Assembly (NCBI GenBank): GCA_027074135.1
Contig: JALTDM010000367.1
Location: forward strand, 1-14,362
DNA: 14,362 nucleotides
DNA from: Bacteroidales bacterium
Lineage (GTDB): Bacteria > Bacteroidota > Bacteroidia > Bacteroidales > JALTDM01
Reading direction: 5' to 3'
The translations under genes and the position numbers were made by a program. The notes under the pieces are model-generated. The model was not told where the DNA came from. It saw nothing but the letters and a program-made list of their open reading frames with translations, and ran no database searches. Numbering within the stretch: position 1 is the first letter of the stretch; every line of letters starts with the position of its first letter. Below, one piece after another: positions 1 through 8,157 of the stretch.

Positions 1-23
1 GTCTTAAATTAAACATTTAACAA

Positions 24-854
24 ATGGAAACATATTTTAATTCAAAAAATGTCTCTAAGATCATAGTAATTGTCACTATAATAATAGTGTTATTAATCAT
101 TTTCGGAACCTCTATGTTCAAAGTAGTTCACCCCGGGGAGCGCGCAGTAATTTTTAGAAAATTTACAACAGGACTGGACAAGGAACACATCTATATCCCG
201 GGATTTTATGTAATTGCTCCGTGGAACGACTTTTATGTTTATGACGTCAGGGAACAAAGCCGTGAAGAAACTATGGATATACTTGATAAAAACGGATTAG
301 CAATAAATGTTGATGTAACGGTAAGGTTTAACCCGACTTATGACAAAATAGGATATCTGCACGAAAAATTCGGTCCTCAATATGTTGATGTTCTTGTTAT
401 TCCTGAAGTTCGATCAGCAGTAAGAAATATTATGGGGAAATACATAGCCGAAGAAATTTATTCTACAAAAAGAACCGAAGTGGAAAGTCAAATTATCAAA
501 GAAACAGGTAACATACTAAAAAAGAACTACATAGACATGAAAGCTCTTCTTATCCGTTCTATAAAACTCCCTGAAAGAATTCGCCAAGCAATCGATGCTA
601 AATTGCAACAAGAACAAGAAGCTCTAGCTTATCAATTTAAATTAGAAAAAGAAAAAAGTGAAGCTAAAAGAAAAAGGATTGAAGCTGAAGGTATAGCACG
701 TGCCAATGATATAATCAACAAAAGCCTTACCGACAAACTATTGCGTATGAAAGGTATTAATGCTACTATTGAATTATCTAAATCTCAAAATTCAAAGATT
801 GTAGTTATCGGAAGTGGCAAAAACGGATTACCGTTGATTCTAAACACGGAATAG
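24..854 (+). CDS. SPFH/prohibitin-like membrane-anchored protein
   Basis: The 276-residue protein has a short polar N-terminus and one hydrophobic segment (about residues 12-30) that anchors it in the inner membrane. An SPFH (band 7) domain follows at about 32-200, opening with VVHPGERAVIFRKF, a typical prohibitin start, and containing the VREQSREETMDILDKNG strand region. A charged, Glu/Lys/Ala-rich helix at about 190-232 should form the coiled coil that prohibitins use to build rings. Family members form large membrane assemblies that organise membrane domains or modulate membrane proteases such as FtsH; the partner of this one cannot be read from the sequence. The ATG at 24 follows an A/T-rich leader without a Shine-Dalgarno site. 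rsmE begins 8 bp downstream, so the two are probably co-transcribed. The promoter lies off-window or within the first 23 bases. Family assignment is firm; function is not. Confidence 0.9.
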   Translation: METYFNSKNVSKIIVIVTIIIVLLIIFGTSMFKVVHPGERAVIFRKFTTGLDKEHIYIPGFYVIAPWNDFYVYDVREQSREETMDILDKNGLAINVDVTVRFNPTYDKIGYLHEKFGPQYVDVLVIPEVRSAVRNIMGKYIAEEIYSTKRTEVESQIIKETGNILKKNYIDMKALLIRSIKLPERIRQAIDAKLQQEQEALAYQFKLEKEKSEAKRKRIEAEGIARANDIINKSLTDKLLRMKGINATIELSKSQNSKIVVIGSGKNGLPLILNTE

Positions 855-862
855 CACGAAAA

Positions 863-1558
863 ATGAATTTATTTTACACAAATAAACTTACTGCCGGCTT
901 AATTACTCTGGATGAAGAAGAAAGCCGGCATTTTAATGTATTAAGGCTGAAAGAACAAGACAAAGTTTTGGTGTCCGACGGAAAAGGTAATTACGCCGAA
1001 GGCATAGCCATAAAAGCCGGAAAAAAGAAAGTCGAAATAAAAATAGACGAAGTCCACCATTCACCGAAACGCAAAACTTATGAATTGACAATCGCAATTG
1101 CACCCACCAAGCACAATGAAAGGACAGAGTGGTTTATTGAAAAAGCCGTGGAAATCGGTGTGGACAAAATAATCTTTGTAAACACCAAAAATACTGAACG
1201 TAATAAAATAAACCTTGACAGATACAAAAAAATAGCCCGTAGTGCAGGTAAACAGTCTTTAACCTTCCATTTGCCCGAAGTTATGGGACTCGTCAAACTA
1301 GAATCACTATTTAACGAAACCACAACAGAAGAAAAATACATTGCACTTTGCAACAGCGACTTGCACATTAGACAAGTTCCCGTCAATAAAAACGGTAATT
1401 ACCTTTTTATAGTAGGTCCCGAAGGTGGATTTACAGAAAAGGAAATTAACCTTGCCATGAAAAACGGATTCAAGCCTGTTCTACTCTCCGGTAAACGTTT
1501 AAGAACCGAAACTGCAGGAATTTTTATCAGTACCGCTTTTGAACTTATGTTTGGATAG
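863..1558 (+). CDS. rsmE: 16S rRNA (uracil1498-N3)-methyltransferase RsmE
   Basis: RsmE uses S-adenosylmethionine to methylate N3 of U1498 in helix 44 of 16S rRNA, in the assembled 30S subunit. The 231-residue length is normal for the family. The N-terminal PUA-like domain (about 1-70) carries ESRHFNVLRLKEQDKV. The SPOUT methyltransferase domain follows, with the conserved KHNERTEWFIEKAVEIGV block (83-100), the RYKKIARSAGKQS block (120-132), the SAM-binding loop FIVGPEGGFTEKE (182-194) and the C-terminal knot motif LSGKRLRTETA (208-218). All family hallmarks are intact. It lies 8 bp after the SPFH gene on the same strand. Its last 14 bases overlap the 3' end of the convergent comEC gene, so no room exists for a conventional terminator between them. 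Confidence 0.96.
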   Translation: MNLFYTNKLTAGLITLDEEESRHFNVLRLKEQDKVLVSDGKGNYAEGIAIKAGKKKVEIKIDEVHHSPKRKTYELTIAIAPTKHNERTEWFIEKAVEIGVDKIIFVNTKNTERNKINLDRYKKIARSAGKQSLTFHLPEVMGLVKLESLFNETTTEEKYIALCNSDLHIRQVPVNKNGNYLFIVGPEGGFTEKEINLAMKNGFKPVLLSGKRLRTETAGIFISTAFELMFG

Positions 1559-3674
1559 GTTTCACAAAAGCCCCTTGCTGTCTTACAATAAAACAAGAAA
1601 TATTTAGCCTTTTGCACTCTTGTTGCCACCTTTTGACTTTGTAAAATGAATTGCTGCTGTCTATTATCAACTGCTTAAACTTGTAGATTTTTATCAAATC
1701 GCTTACCCTTATATTTGCATTATCACGTAATATCACATAATCAAGATATAATTTATCCGGCACGGAGCAGATTTTCTCATCAAACTTACTGTCAACCACA
1801 GCAAGCCGCAAGCCGTAAAATTTTATGTAATCCCGGTAAAAGAAAAAAGCAGGATTATCAATAGTCCAAAAAGCCGAAAACAAAAACTTGTCATTAAGTT
1901 TATCCGCATCAATTATTTTTTCTTTTGCCAAACCAAGTTTAAGCCAATAATTTTTTGCTGCATAGCTCAATTTGTTTTCATCAGACTTAACATCCGAGAC
2001 AATAATATTATCCCTGCCGTCAATAAAGTTCATCGCACTGTATCCGCTAATATTATACACCACAAAAACTTTTCTGCCCTGTCCGCTATAAATTGAATAA
2101 GTATTCACCGACAACATTATAAACAAAACAGCAAGAGCAAGTGGCAACATAACCCGCTTCTTAGCAATCAAATAAAGCAAAAGAAAAATTATGAGAAAAT
2201 ACATCAGCAGAAAATTAATGGTAGAAAGGCTCAATCCCGTTAAAGAATGGTAGGGCAGCATTTCTATTTTCTCCAATAATGAAATCATAAATCCGGTAAT
2301 CATTCCTGTCAGCTTAGCAAACCAACCGAAAAGCACCGGAACACCCGAAAACACAATCATTCCAAATGCCGAATACATAATAAACGGCACAATAGGAATC
2401 ACCACAAGATTGGTAAGCAAAAAATACGTAGGGAAAGTATGAAAAAAATAAATTGTTATGGGTAATGTGGCAATTTGTGCTGCCAGCGACACCGAAATCA
2501 ATGCCCAAATTTTATCAACCACTTTGAACAAAAAACCTCTTTCGGTATTGATATAAACACCACGGTAAAGTACGGGATAAAGAATTATTATGCCAATTAC
2601 AGCCGAATACGAAAGCCAAAAACCGATGGAGTTTATTGTAAACGGATTTATAAGCAGAATAATAAACGCAGAAGCCGCAATGGTATTATAAATATCTGTA
2701 TCCCGTTTTATCATTTTGCCTGTTTGCACCAAAGTAAACATCAAAGTAGCACGGGTTACCGAAGGAGACAAACCCGTAACAGCAGCATATATCCACAACA
2801 ACAAAATAATTATCAACGAAGGCAGAACTACATTTTTTGACACCTTGCGGACAGGAAAAAGCAGGATGTTTAGAATTATGAAAATTATACCGACATGCAA
2901 TCCGGATACAGCCAAGACATGCATTGCTCCCGTTGAAGAGAATTTTTGCTTGGTTTCGGCTTGCAAATTGTCTTTGTAACCAATCGTAAGAGCCTTAATT
3001 ACAGCCTTGTTTTCTTCACTTAAACCGGATGAATCAATGATTTTAATGACTTTTTCCCTTATTTTGCCACCTTGCGAAAAGAAAGAAACATTACCGCCCA
3101 ACTTTTTCCACTTGCCTGCATCTATAAACGCTTGCTTGGTAATAAAGTGAAACGCTAAATAATTTTTGTAGCTGAACTCTTCGGGATTGCCTGCATCTTC
3201 CACATCGTGCAACTTGACATCCAGCAACAGCCTGTCTCCAAGTTTCAAAGCTGCAGCAGCACTGTCTTTAAAATAAACCACAACCCTACCGTCCACTTTA
3301 TTCCATTGGTCGGCATGTTTTATGGCTTCCACATCTAACACAATTTTTACGGTCTTGCCCGTGTTTTTCGGAATGGTAACCACTTTACCGACCAAAAATC
3401 CGCCTTTTAGACTTTCGGCACTTTTAAGGTTTTGCCGCCAACTTAATGAATATAGAACATAACCCGACGCCAACATTGTAACATAAACAAAAACAGAAGG
3501 ATAAATAAGCCCTGACATACGCTTCACGGCAAATTTGAGCAGAATGAAAACTGAGAAAAAAGCAAGCAAAACGGCAAGTAACACAATTAAATTTCCGGCA
3601 AAAGGATAAAACTTGGCGGTAAACATTCCTGCCACAAAAGGAATAATCAACTTGACCAGTGGTCTGTTATTCAT
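1545..3674 (-). CDS. comEC: ComEC/Rec2-family DNA uptake channel with degenerate C-terminal domain
   Basis: ComEC is the inner-membrane channel that brings single-stranded DNA into the cytoplasm during natural transformation. In this 709-residue protein, membrane segments at about 5-45 and 55-77 are followed by the DUF4131/OB-like region (about 90-195), including the GNPEEFSYKNYLA motif. The Competence domain (about 220-505) has LAVSGLHVGII (254-264) and GLSPSVTRATLMF (301-313), both strong family signatures, plus many membrane helices. After the last helix (about 507-525) comes a 180-residue soluble domain positioned like the metallo-beta-lactamase domain of other ComEC proteins. Its DVGQGD-type strand reads YNISGYSAMNF and no HxHxDH motif is present, so nuclease activity there is unlikely. 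The start overlaps the stop of the upstream kinase-like gene in an ATGA, implying translational coupling. It is the last gene of the operon. Whether the organism is naturally competent cannot be told from one gene. Confidence 0.92.
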   Translation of the reverse strand: MNNRPLVKLIIPFVAGMFTAKFYPFAGNLIVLLAVLLAFFSVFILLKFAVKRMSGLIYPSVFVYVTMLASGYVLYSLSWRQNLKSAESLKGGFLVGKVVTIPKNTGKTVKIVLDVEAIKHADQWNKVDGRVVVYFKDSAAAALKLGDRLLLDVKLHDVEDAGNPEEFSYKNYLAFHFITKQAFIDAGKWKKLGGNVSFFSQGGKIREKVIKIIDSSGLSEENKAVIKALTIGYKDNLQAETKQKFSSTGAMHVLAVSGLHVGIIFIILNILLFPVRKVSKNVVLPSLIIILLLWIYAAVTGLSPSVTRATLMFTLVQTGKMIKRDTDIYNTIAASAFIILLINPFTINSIGFWLSYSAVIGIIILYPVLYRGVYINTERGFLFKVVDKIWALISVSLAAQIATLPITIYFFHTFPTYFLLTNLVVIPIVPFIMYSAFGMIVFSGVPVLFGWFAKLTGMITGFMISLLEKIEMLPYHSLTGLSLSTINFLLMYFLIIFLLLYLIAKKRVMLPLALAVLFIMLSVNTYSIYSGQGRKVFVVYNISGYSAMNFIDGRDNIIVSDVKSDENKLSYAAKNYWLKLGLAKEKIIDADKLNDKFLFSAFWTIDNPAFFFYRDYIKFYGLRLAVVDSKFDEKICSVPDKLYLDYVILRDNANIRVSDLIKIYKFKQLIIDSSNSFYKVKRWQQECKRLNISCFIVRQQGAFVKPIQT

Positions 3675-4519
3675 ACTTGGTTTTTAATAAAAAAATCCAC
3701 TAGTCCGTCCATAGGGCTGCGGATAATTCTAATTTTGTCAAAATTAAATTTTTTTGCAGTTTCTTCCAAAACCTCGCCTAAGAAGTAACCGACTGAACCC
3801 ACGCAACCAAGAGAATAGGTGTGAGCATTGTCATAAGGCAAGATATGACGTTTGAAAAAAAGTTCAAAACCTTCCGACACCATTTTTTTTATGTATTCTT
3901 CGAATTTATTTCCAGAAAGGAAAGGAGCAAAAGAAGCCAAAAACCTGTTTGGGAAAGGCTTTTTGTAAACACTGTCCAAAATTTCTTCCCTGGTAAGCGG
4001 ATATTTTTCTGCAAACTTTTTGCGTATTTGAGCAGGCATTTCATTGTTAAGGTAATCCTTTACGAGTTGCAATCCGAAAAACGCACCGCTGCCCTCATCA
4101 CCCAAAATGTAGCCCAAAGCAGGTATATTTTCCGTAATCTCACTGCCGTTGTAAACACAAGAATTAGACCCTGTCCCGAGAATCATAGTAATACCGGGCT
4201 TGTTGCCAAACAAAGCTACTGCTGCACCGTAAATATCGTGGTTTACGTTTATCTCTGCATTAGAAAAAAAACTTGCCAATCCGTTACGAATAATCTCACA
4301 CCTATTTTCAGACGAGCAACCCGCCCCATAAAAATAGACTTCGTCAATCCTTTTATTATCAATTTCAGTAGGGGAATGCTTTTTTACTTCTATAGTTACA
4401 AACTGTGAATCAACAAAATAAGGATTAAGCCCGGCCGTAAAAAATTTGGCTATTACCGTGTTTCCGTCCAATAGCACCCATTCGGTTTTTGTAGATCCAC
4501 TGTCTGCGAGTAAAATCAT
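3671..4519 (-). CDS. BadF/BadG/BcrA/BcrD-type ATPase, probable N-acetylglucosamine kinase
   Basis: This is a 282-residue member of the actin-like ATPase (ASKHA) superfamily, in the subgroup that includes N-acetylglucosamine kinase. Visible motifs are the phosphate-1 loop LLADSGSTKTEWVL (3-16), a candidate catalytic aspartate in the NVNHDIYGAA segment (D95), the phosphate-2 loop ILGTGSNSCVYNG (113-125), the LGDEGSGAFFG motif (139-149) and the late glycine-rich adenosine motif SLGCVGSVGYFLGEV (236-250). The likely reaction is ATP-dependent phosphorylation of GlcNAc or a related amino sugar in the cytoplasm. The length fits a single-domain sugar kinase rather than the activators of 2-hydroxyacyl-CoA dehydratases that share the family, and no partner dehydratase genes are nearby. 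Neighbouring genes for muropeptide cleavage and diaminopimelate synthesis agree with a cell-wall sugar salvage role. It starts 20 bp after the phosphatase gene and its stop overlaps the comEC start by 4 bp. Confidence 0.82.
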   Translation of the reverse strand: MILLADSGSTKTEWVLLDGNTVIAKFFTAGLNPYFVDSQFVTIEVKKHSPTEIDNKRIDEVYFYGAGCSSENRCEIIRNGLASFFSNAEINVNHDIYGAAVALFGNKPGITMILGTGSNSCVYNGSEITENIPALGYILGDEGSGAFFGLQLVKDYLNNEMPAQIRKKFAEKYPLTREEILDSVYKKPFPNRFLASFAPFLSGNKFEEYIKKMVSEGFELFFKRHILPYDNAHTYSLGCVGSVGYFLGEVLEETAKKFNFDKIRIIRSPMDGLVDFFIKNQV

Positions 4520-4539
4520 AATGCTTAATTTATAATCTC

Positions 4540-7275
4540 TTAAAATTTCAATCCCACAACAGTAACATCATCAACTTGTTCAAATGCACCTCTCCATTTG
4601 AAAAATGTAGTAACCAGATTTCGCTTTTGAGTATTCATATCTGCATAAGAATATCTCAAAATTAGATTTTTAAAGTAAATGGACTTCAATTTTTTCCCTT
4701 TTTCACCCCCAAACTGGTCAGCATAACCGTCTGTAAACATATAAATATTCATATCTTCAGTAAGCAAAAATTTCAACGAAGTAAATTTATCTTTTTTAGG
4801 ATAGGTGCCTACCGGCATTTTATCAGGCTTAAATTCATATAATTTCCTACCCAAATCATTTTCGTCTGTAACAACAACTCTATTTTTATCACCATCTAGT
4901 ACTGTTAGCTCATTAGAAGTAACCAGAATGCCATTATTAGCTCCAGAAAACTGCACATACCCTTCTTTCTCATTAACTGTTATAATAGACATATCCATTC
5001 CATCCTGACGACTCAAACTATTATCGTGTTTTAAAGAATAAATAATTTCTTCCCGCAATGTATTCAATATTTCATCAGGGTCTGTAATTCTTCTTAACTC
5101 AACAATCTCACGCAACAAGCTAATCCCCAAAATACTCATAAAAGCACCCGGAACACCGTGTCCCGTACAATCTGCAACCACAAAAATAAACTTCTCATCA
5201 ACCTGTGTAAACCAATAGAAGTCCCCACTAACAATGTCTCTTGGCAAGTACATTACGAAAAAGTCGGCAACTTTATTTTTTAAACCTGACAATGAAGGGA
5301 ATACTGCCTGTTGAATTTTTTCGGCATACCTTATGCTGTTTTTTAGCTCATTATGAACTTCTTCCAACATAATTTTCTGGTTCTCCAATTCATCTTTTTG
5401 AGTAGAAACCTCCTCTAACAATTGATTCAATTTTGCATTAGCAACTTCTATAACATTATTTTTTTGCTGCAATAAATCATTAAAACGTACTTTTTGCCTG
5501 TAACTTCTGTAAATAAACATTAACAGTACAACCAAAATAATTGCACCTATGGTTATGAATAGTCTGATACGTTTTTCACTTTGTATTTCTAATTCTTGAC
5601 GTTGCTTTTCTGCATTTATACGAGCTATCTGTTCATTTTTCAATTTAAGTTCCTGTTCTTTTTGTTTATTTTCAAATCTTGCTTGCATTTCATAAATCAT
5701 CTTTTGTTTTTGCTCTTCAAAAACAGAGTCCCTCAATATTTCATACTTGTCTGCAAAAAACAACGCTTCGCCTTTATCTCCTTTTTCTTCATATGCATCT
5801 TTTAATATCTTTGTTACCTCCAAACTTTCGTTTAAAAGATTGTTCTTATTTGATATTTCATAAGACTTTTCAGCATTTTCAATTGCTTTATTTAAGAAAT
5901 CCTGACGCTTCATAATTTCATATGCCTTATAATATGAGTTTGCAATATTGGCATATACACTTGCAATCCCTTTTAATTGAGATAATTTTTTATATATTTC
6001 CAAACTCTTTGTAAAATAAGTTAAAGCCTTCAGTGGCTCTCCCTTTTTTAGATAAAGATTCCCGATTTGGTCAAAACTTGAAGCTAAACCGTCTATATGA
6101 TTAATTTTTTTCTCGATATTTACAGAACGAATAAGAAAATCAATTGCTTTATCATATTCGTCTTTCTCTATATAAATCCTACCAAATAGGCGGTAAGTCA
6201 TTGCCATTTGCTTTTTCAAACCTAAATTCAAACAATATTTTATAGCTTTCTTTAAGAAAAAAATTGCTTTATCGTATTCTTTTTCATCAATATATACCAT
6301 TGAAATATTTAAAGTAGTATTAACAATATTTTTTATTTTCCCAACCTCATCATACAAATCAGCTGCTTTTATAAGATTTTCAATGGCTTTTTCATAATCA
6401 CCTTTGTCATAAAATACCAAACCCATATTATTGTATTGGTCAGCAACCCCCTCTTTGTTTTTTAAATTCTTGTATATTTTACGTGCTTCGTTATAATAAT
6501 AAACAGCTTTTTCATAATTCCCCAACTTTTTATAAACAACCCCCATATTGTTATACTCATCCGCTATTTTTTCCTTTTTTTCAAGTTTCTTATAAATTTC
6601 CAACGCTTTATTATAGTTTTCCAATGCTTTGTCTCTTTTACCAATTCCGTTATAAATTACTCCCATGTTGTTTAAGACTCTAGCAATCAAAATGGAATCT
6701 CCCGCATTTCTCGCTATTTCAAAAGCCTTTTGATACAGCTTGATAGCCTTTTCAGGCTTACCAAGCATTACATTAACATTGCCAATGTTTATATAAGAAG
6801 ATGCCATCATAGCACTATCACCTAAATTATGATAAATACTTGCCGACTTGTTAAAATCAGAAATAGCTTCATCGAATTTTGAAGAATAATAATTTAAAAT
6901 AGCAAGTAAATTATAAGCAGCGGCTTGTTTTTTTGTATTAAGATGAAATGCTTCATAGCAATTTATGGCTTTTTGAACTGTCTTATAGGCATCATTATAT
7001 GAAGATACCGTTTTAAAATACTTTGCTTTAGCCAGCAACAAATCACACTTACAACAACCTGATAATTTCTTTGATATTGCAAAAGCTGAATCTAAATATG
7101 TTGCGGTAATTTCGGGCTTTTTTTTAAGTAGTGTATCTATGACATTTTCTAAAAAAACGATCTTTAACGAATCTGACTTTATTGTATCTAATTTCACAAA
7201 AACAGTATCATTCCCTTTACCAATAAGGGAATAAAAAAATGATACAGTAAATATAAAAATCAGACTTCTTTTCAC
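4540..7275 (-). CDS. TPR-repeat, single-pass membrane SpoIIE-type PP2C serine phosphatase
   Basis: The 911-residue protein has a probable signal or anchor sequence (MKRSLIFIFTVSFFYSLIG), then a periplasmic sensor of at least eight 40-residue TPRs (about 121-440; YNNMG starts at 241 and 281, LNNMG at 201). A charged coiled coil (about 515-569), one membrane helix (about 571-589) and a second coiled coil (about 595-645) follow. The C-terminal SpoIIE/PP2C domain (about 650-911) has SGDFYW (683-688), ADCTGHGVPGAFM (701-713), GMDMS (759-763), MFTDGYADQFGG (846-857) and VDDVTVVG (901-908). The metal-binding acids D702, D761, D849 and D902/D903 are all present, so the enzyme should be active. Family members dephosphorylate serine on anti-sigma-factor antagonists in partner-switching systems; no such partner is visible here. 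Translation starts at GTG 7275, 3 bases after the dapA stop and in the same frame; the next in-frame Met is about residue 155, which would lose the signal sequence. Confidence 0.9.
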   Translation of the reverse strand: MKRSLIFIFTVSFFYSLIGKGNDTVFVKLDTIKSDSLKIVFLENVIDTLLKKKPEITATYLDSAFAISKKLSGCCKCDLLLAKAKYFKTVSSYNDAYKTVQKAINCYEAFHLNTKKQAAAYNLLAILNYYSSKFDEAISDFNKSASIYHNLGDSAMMASSYINIGNVNVMLGKPEKAIKLYQKAFEIARNAGDSILIARVLNNMGVIYNGIGKRDKALENYNKALEIYKKLEKKEKIADEYNNMGVVYKKLGNYEKAVYYYNEARKIYKNLKNKEGVADQYNNMGLVFYDKGDYEKAIENLIKAADLYDEVGKIKNIVNTTLNISMVYIDEKEYDKAIFFLKKAIKYCLNLGLKKQMAMTYRLFGRIYIEKDEYDKAIDFLIRSVNIEKKINHIDGLASSFDQIGNLYLKKGEPLKALTYFTKSLEIYKKLSQLKGIASVYANIANSYYKAYEIMKRQDFLNKAIENAEKSYEISNKNNLLNESLEVTKILKDAYEEKGDKGEALFFADKYEILRDSVFEEQKQKMIYEMQARFENKQKEQELKLKNEQIARINAEKQRQELEIQSEKRIRLFITIGAIILVVLLMFIYRSYRQKVRFNDLLQQKNNVIEVANAKLNQLLEEVSTQKDELENQKIMLEEVHNELKNSIRYAEKIQQAVFPSLSGLKNKVADFFVMYLPRDIVSGDFYWFTQVDEKFIFVVADCTGHGVPGAFMSILGISLLREIVELRRITDPDEILNTLREEIIYSLKHDNSLSRQDGMDMSIITVNEKEGYVQFSGANNGILVTSNELTVLDGDKNRVVVTDENDLGRKLYEFKPDKMPVGTYPKKDKFTSLKFLLTEDMNIYMFTDGYADQFGGEKGKKLKSIYFKNLILRYSYADMNTQKRNLVTTFFKWRGAFEQVDDVTVVGLKF
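5956..6915 (-). repeat. Eight tandem 120-bp TPR-coding units
   Basis: Within the phosphatase gene the sensor is built from 40-residue TPR units, seen in DNA as a 120-bp period. The plus-strand copies of the Asn-Met-Gly segment start near 6421 (CCCATATTATTGTATTGG), 6541 (CCCATATTGTTATACTC) and 6661 (CCCATGTTGTTTAAGAC), exactly 120 bp apart. The 40-residue period, longer than the classical 34, resembles the LGN/kinesin-light-chain TPR subclass. The units at residues 201-320 are most alike, which suggests recent duplication or homogenisation. Outer units are more divergent. Confidence 0.75.
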
Positions 7276-7278
7276 ATC

Positions 7279-8151
7279 TTAATTATCTTTCAAATCTTCA
7301 ACAATCTTTTCCATTTCAGCCATTAGTTCATTTTTTACAGGCACCAACGGCAGTCTCAAATTATTCTTAATTATTCCCATAACGGAAAGTAATGCTTTTA
7401 TTCCTGCAGGATTACCATCGCTAAAAATAGCCTTTATCACAGGAAGCAATTTATAATGAATATCTTTTGCTTTGGCAAAATCACCGTTCAGTGCACTCCA
7501 AACCATATCGTGAGTAAGTTTGGGATATACATTTGCCACAACGGAAATTAATCCTGTAACTCCAATACTTATCAACGGTAAAGTAATTCCATCATCTCCA
7601 GACACCACAGAAAAACCATCAGGTTTATTTTTCACAATCTCCATTATTTGTCCGAAATCTCCGGAAGCCTCTTTTATGGCAATTATGTTTTTGTGCGAAG
7701 CAAGTTGAAGTGTAGTTTCCGCTTCAATATTCACAGCTGTCCTCGGCGGCACATTGTAAAGAACTAGCGGGACAGGACTGGCATCGGCAATAGCAGTAAA
7801 ATGTTCTATCAAGCCGCGTTGATTAGGTTTGTTATAATACGGCGTTACAGATAATATAGCTTCAACACCTTCAAAATCCTGCTTAAGAAGTTTTTTTATA
7901 ATTTCTCCGGTATTGTAACCTCCCATACCCAAAACAATGGGAACATTCATTTTGGAACGAACAAGGCTTAAAATGTCTTTTTTTTCATCTTCAAACAAAG
8001 TAGGTATCTCACTTGTAGTTCCGAATACAATAAGGTAATCTATATGATTCTTTATATGATCAAGCAATTTTTCCAAAGAATGGAAATCCACACTTTTATC
8101 ACTATTAAAAGGAGTAACAAGTGCTACTCCAAGACCTTTCAGGCTTAACAT
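7279..8151 (-). CDS. dapA: 4-hydroxy-tetrahydrodipicolinate synthase
   Basis: DapA condenses pyruvate with aspartate semialdehyde, the first committed step to diaminopimelate and lysine. The 290-residue TIM barrel is of normal length. It shows the N-terminal GVALVTPFN (8-16), the substrate-binding loop FGTTSEIPTL (43-52), VTPYYNKPNQRGL (102-114), LYNVPPRTAVN (131-141) with Y132 and R137, and the Schiff-base lysine K160 in IAIKEASGD. The usual TTGE reads TTSE; a small side chain at this position also occurs in relatives, so activity should be retained. It starts 6 bp after the DUF6913-like gene. Its TAA stop is followed by one codon and then the GTG start of the phosphatase in the same frame, so the two genes are tightly linked. 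N-acetylneuraminate lyases share the fold, but the loop motifs fit DapA better. Confidence 0.95.
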   Translation of the reverse strand: MLSLKGLGVALVTPFNSDKSVDFHSLEKLLDHIKNHIDYLIVFGTTSEIPTLFEDEKKDILSLVRSKMNVPIVLGMGGYNTGEIIKKLLKQDFEGVEAILSVTPYYNKPNQRGLIEHFTAIADASPVPLVLYNVPPRTAVNIEAETTLQLASHKNIIAIKEASGDFGQIMEIVKNKPDGFSVVSGDDGITLPLISIGVTGLISVVANVYPKLTHDMVWSALNGDFAKAKDIHYKLLPVIKAIFSDGNPAGIKALLSVMGIIKNNLRLPLVPVKNELMAEMEKIVEDLKDN

Positions 8152-8157
8152 AACTTA

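Noticed and set aside
2475..2979. Two overlapping plus-strand open frames inside comEC
   Set aside because: They oppose conserved ComEC membrane segments and have low-complexity, unrecognisable products; they are shadows of the real gene.
3821..4408. Plus-strand open frame of 195 codons inside the GlcNAc-kinase-like gene
   Set aside because: It is antisense to a gene with clear ATPase motifs, its translation matches no family I recognise, and it has no start context of its own.
8008..8025. TTSE instead of TTGE in DapA as a sign of altered function
   Set aside because: The position accepts small residues in relatives and all catalytic residues (Y132, R137, K160) are intact.
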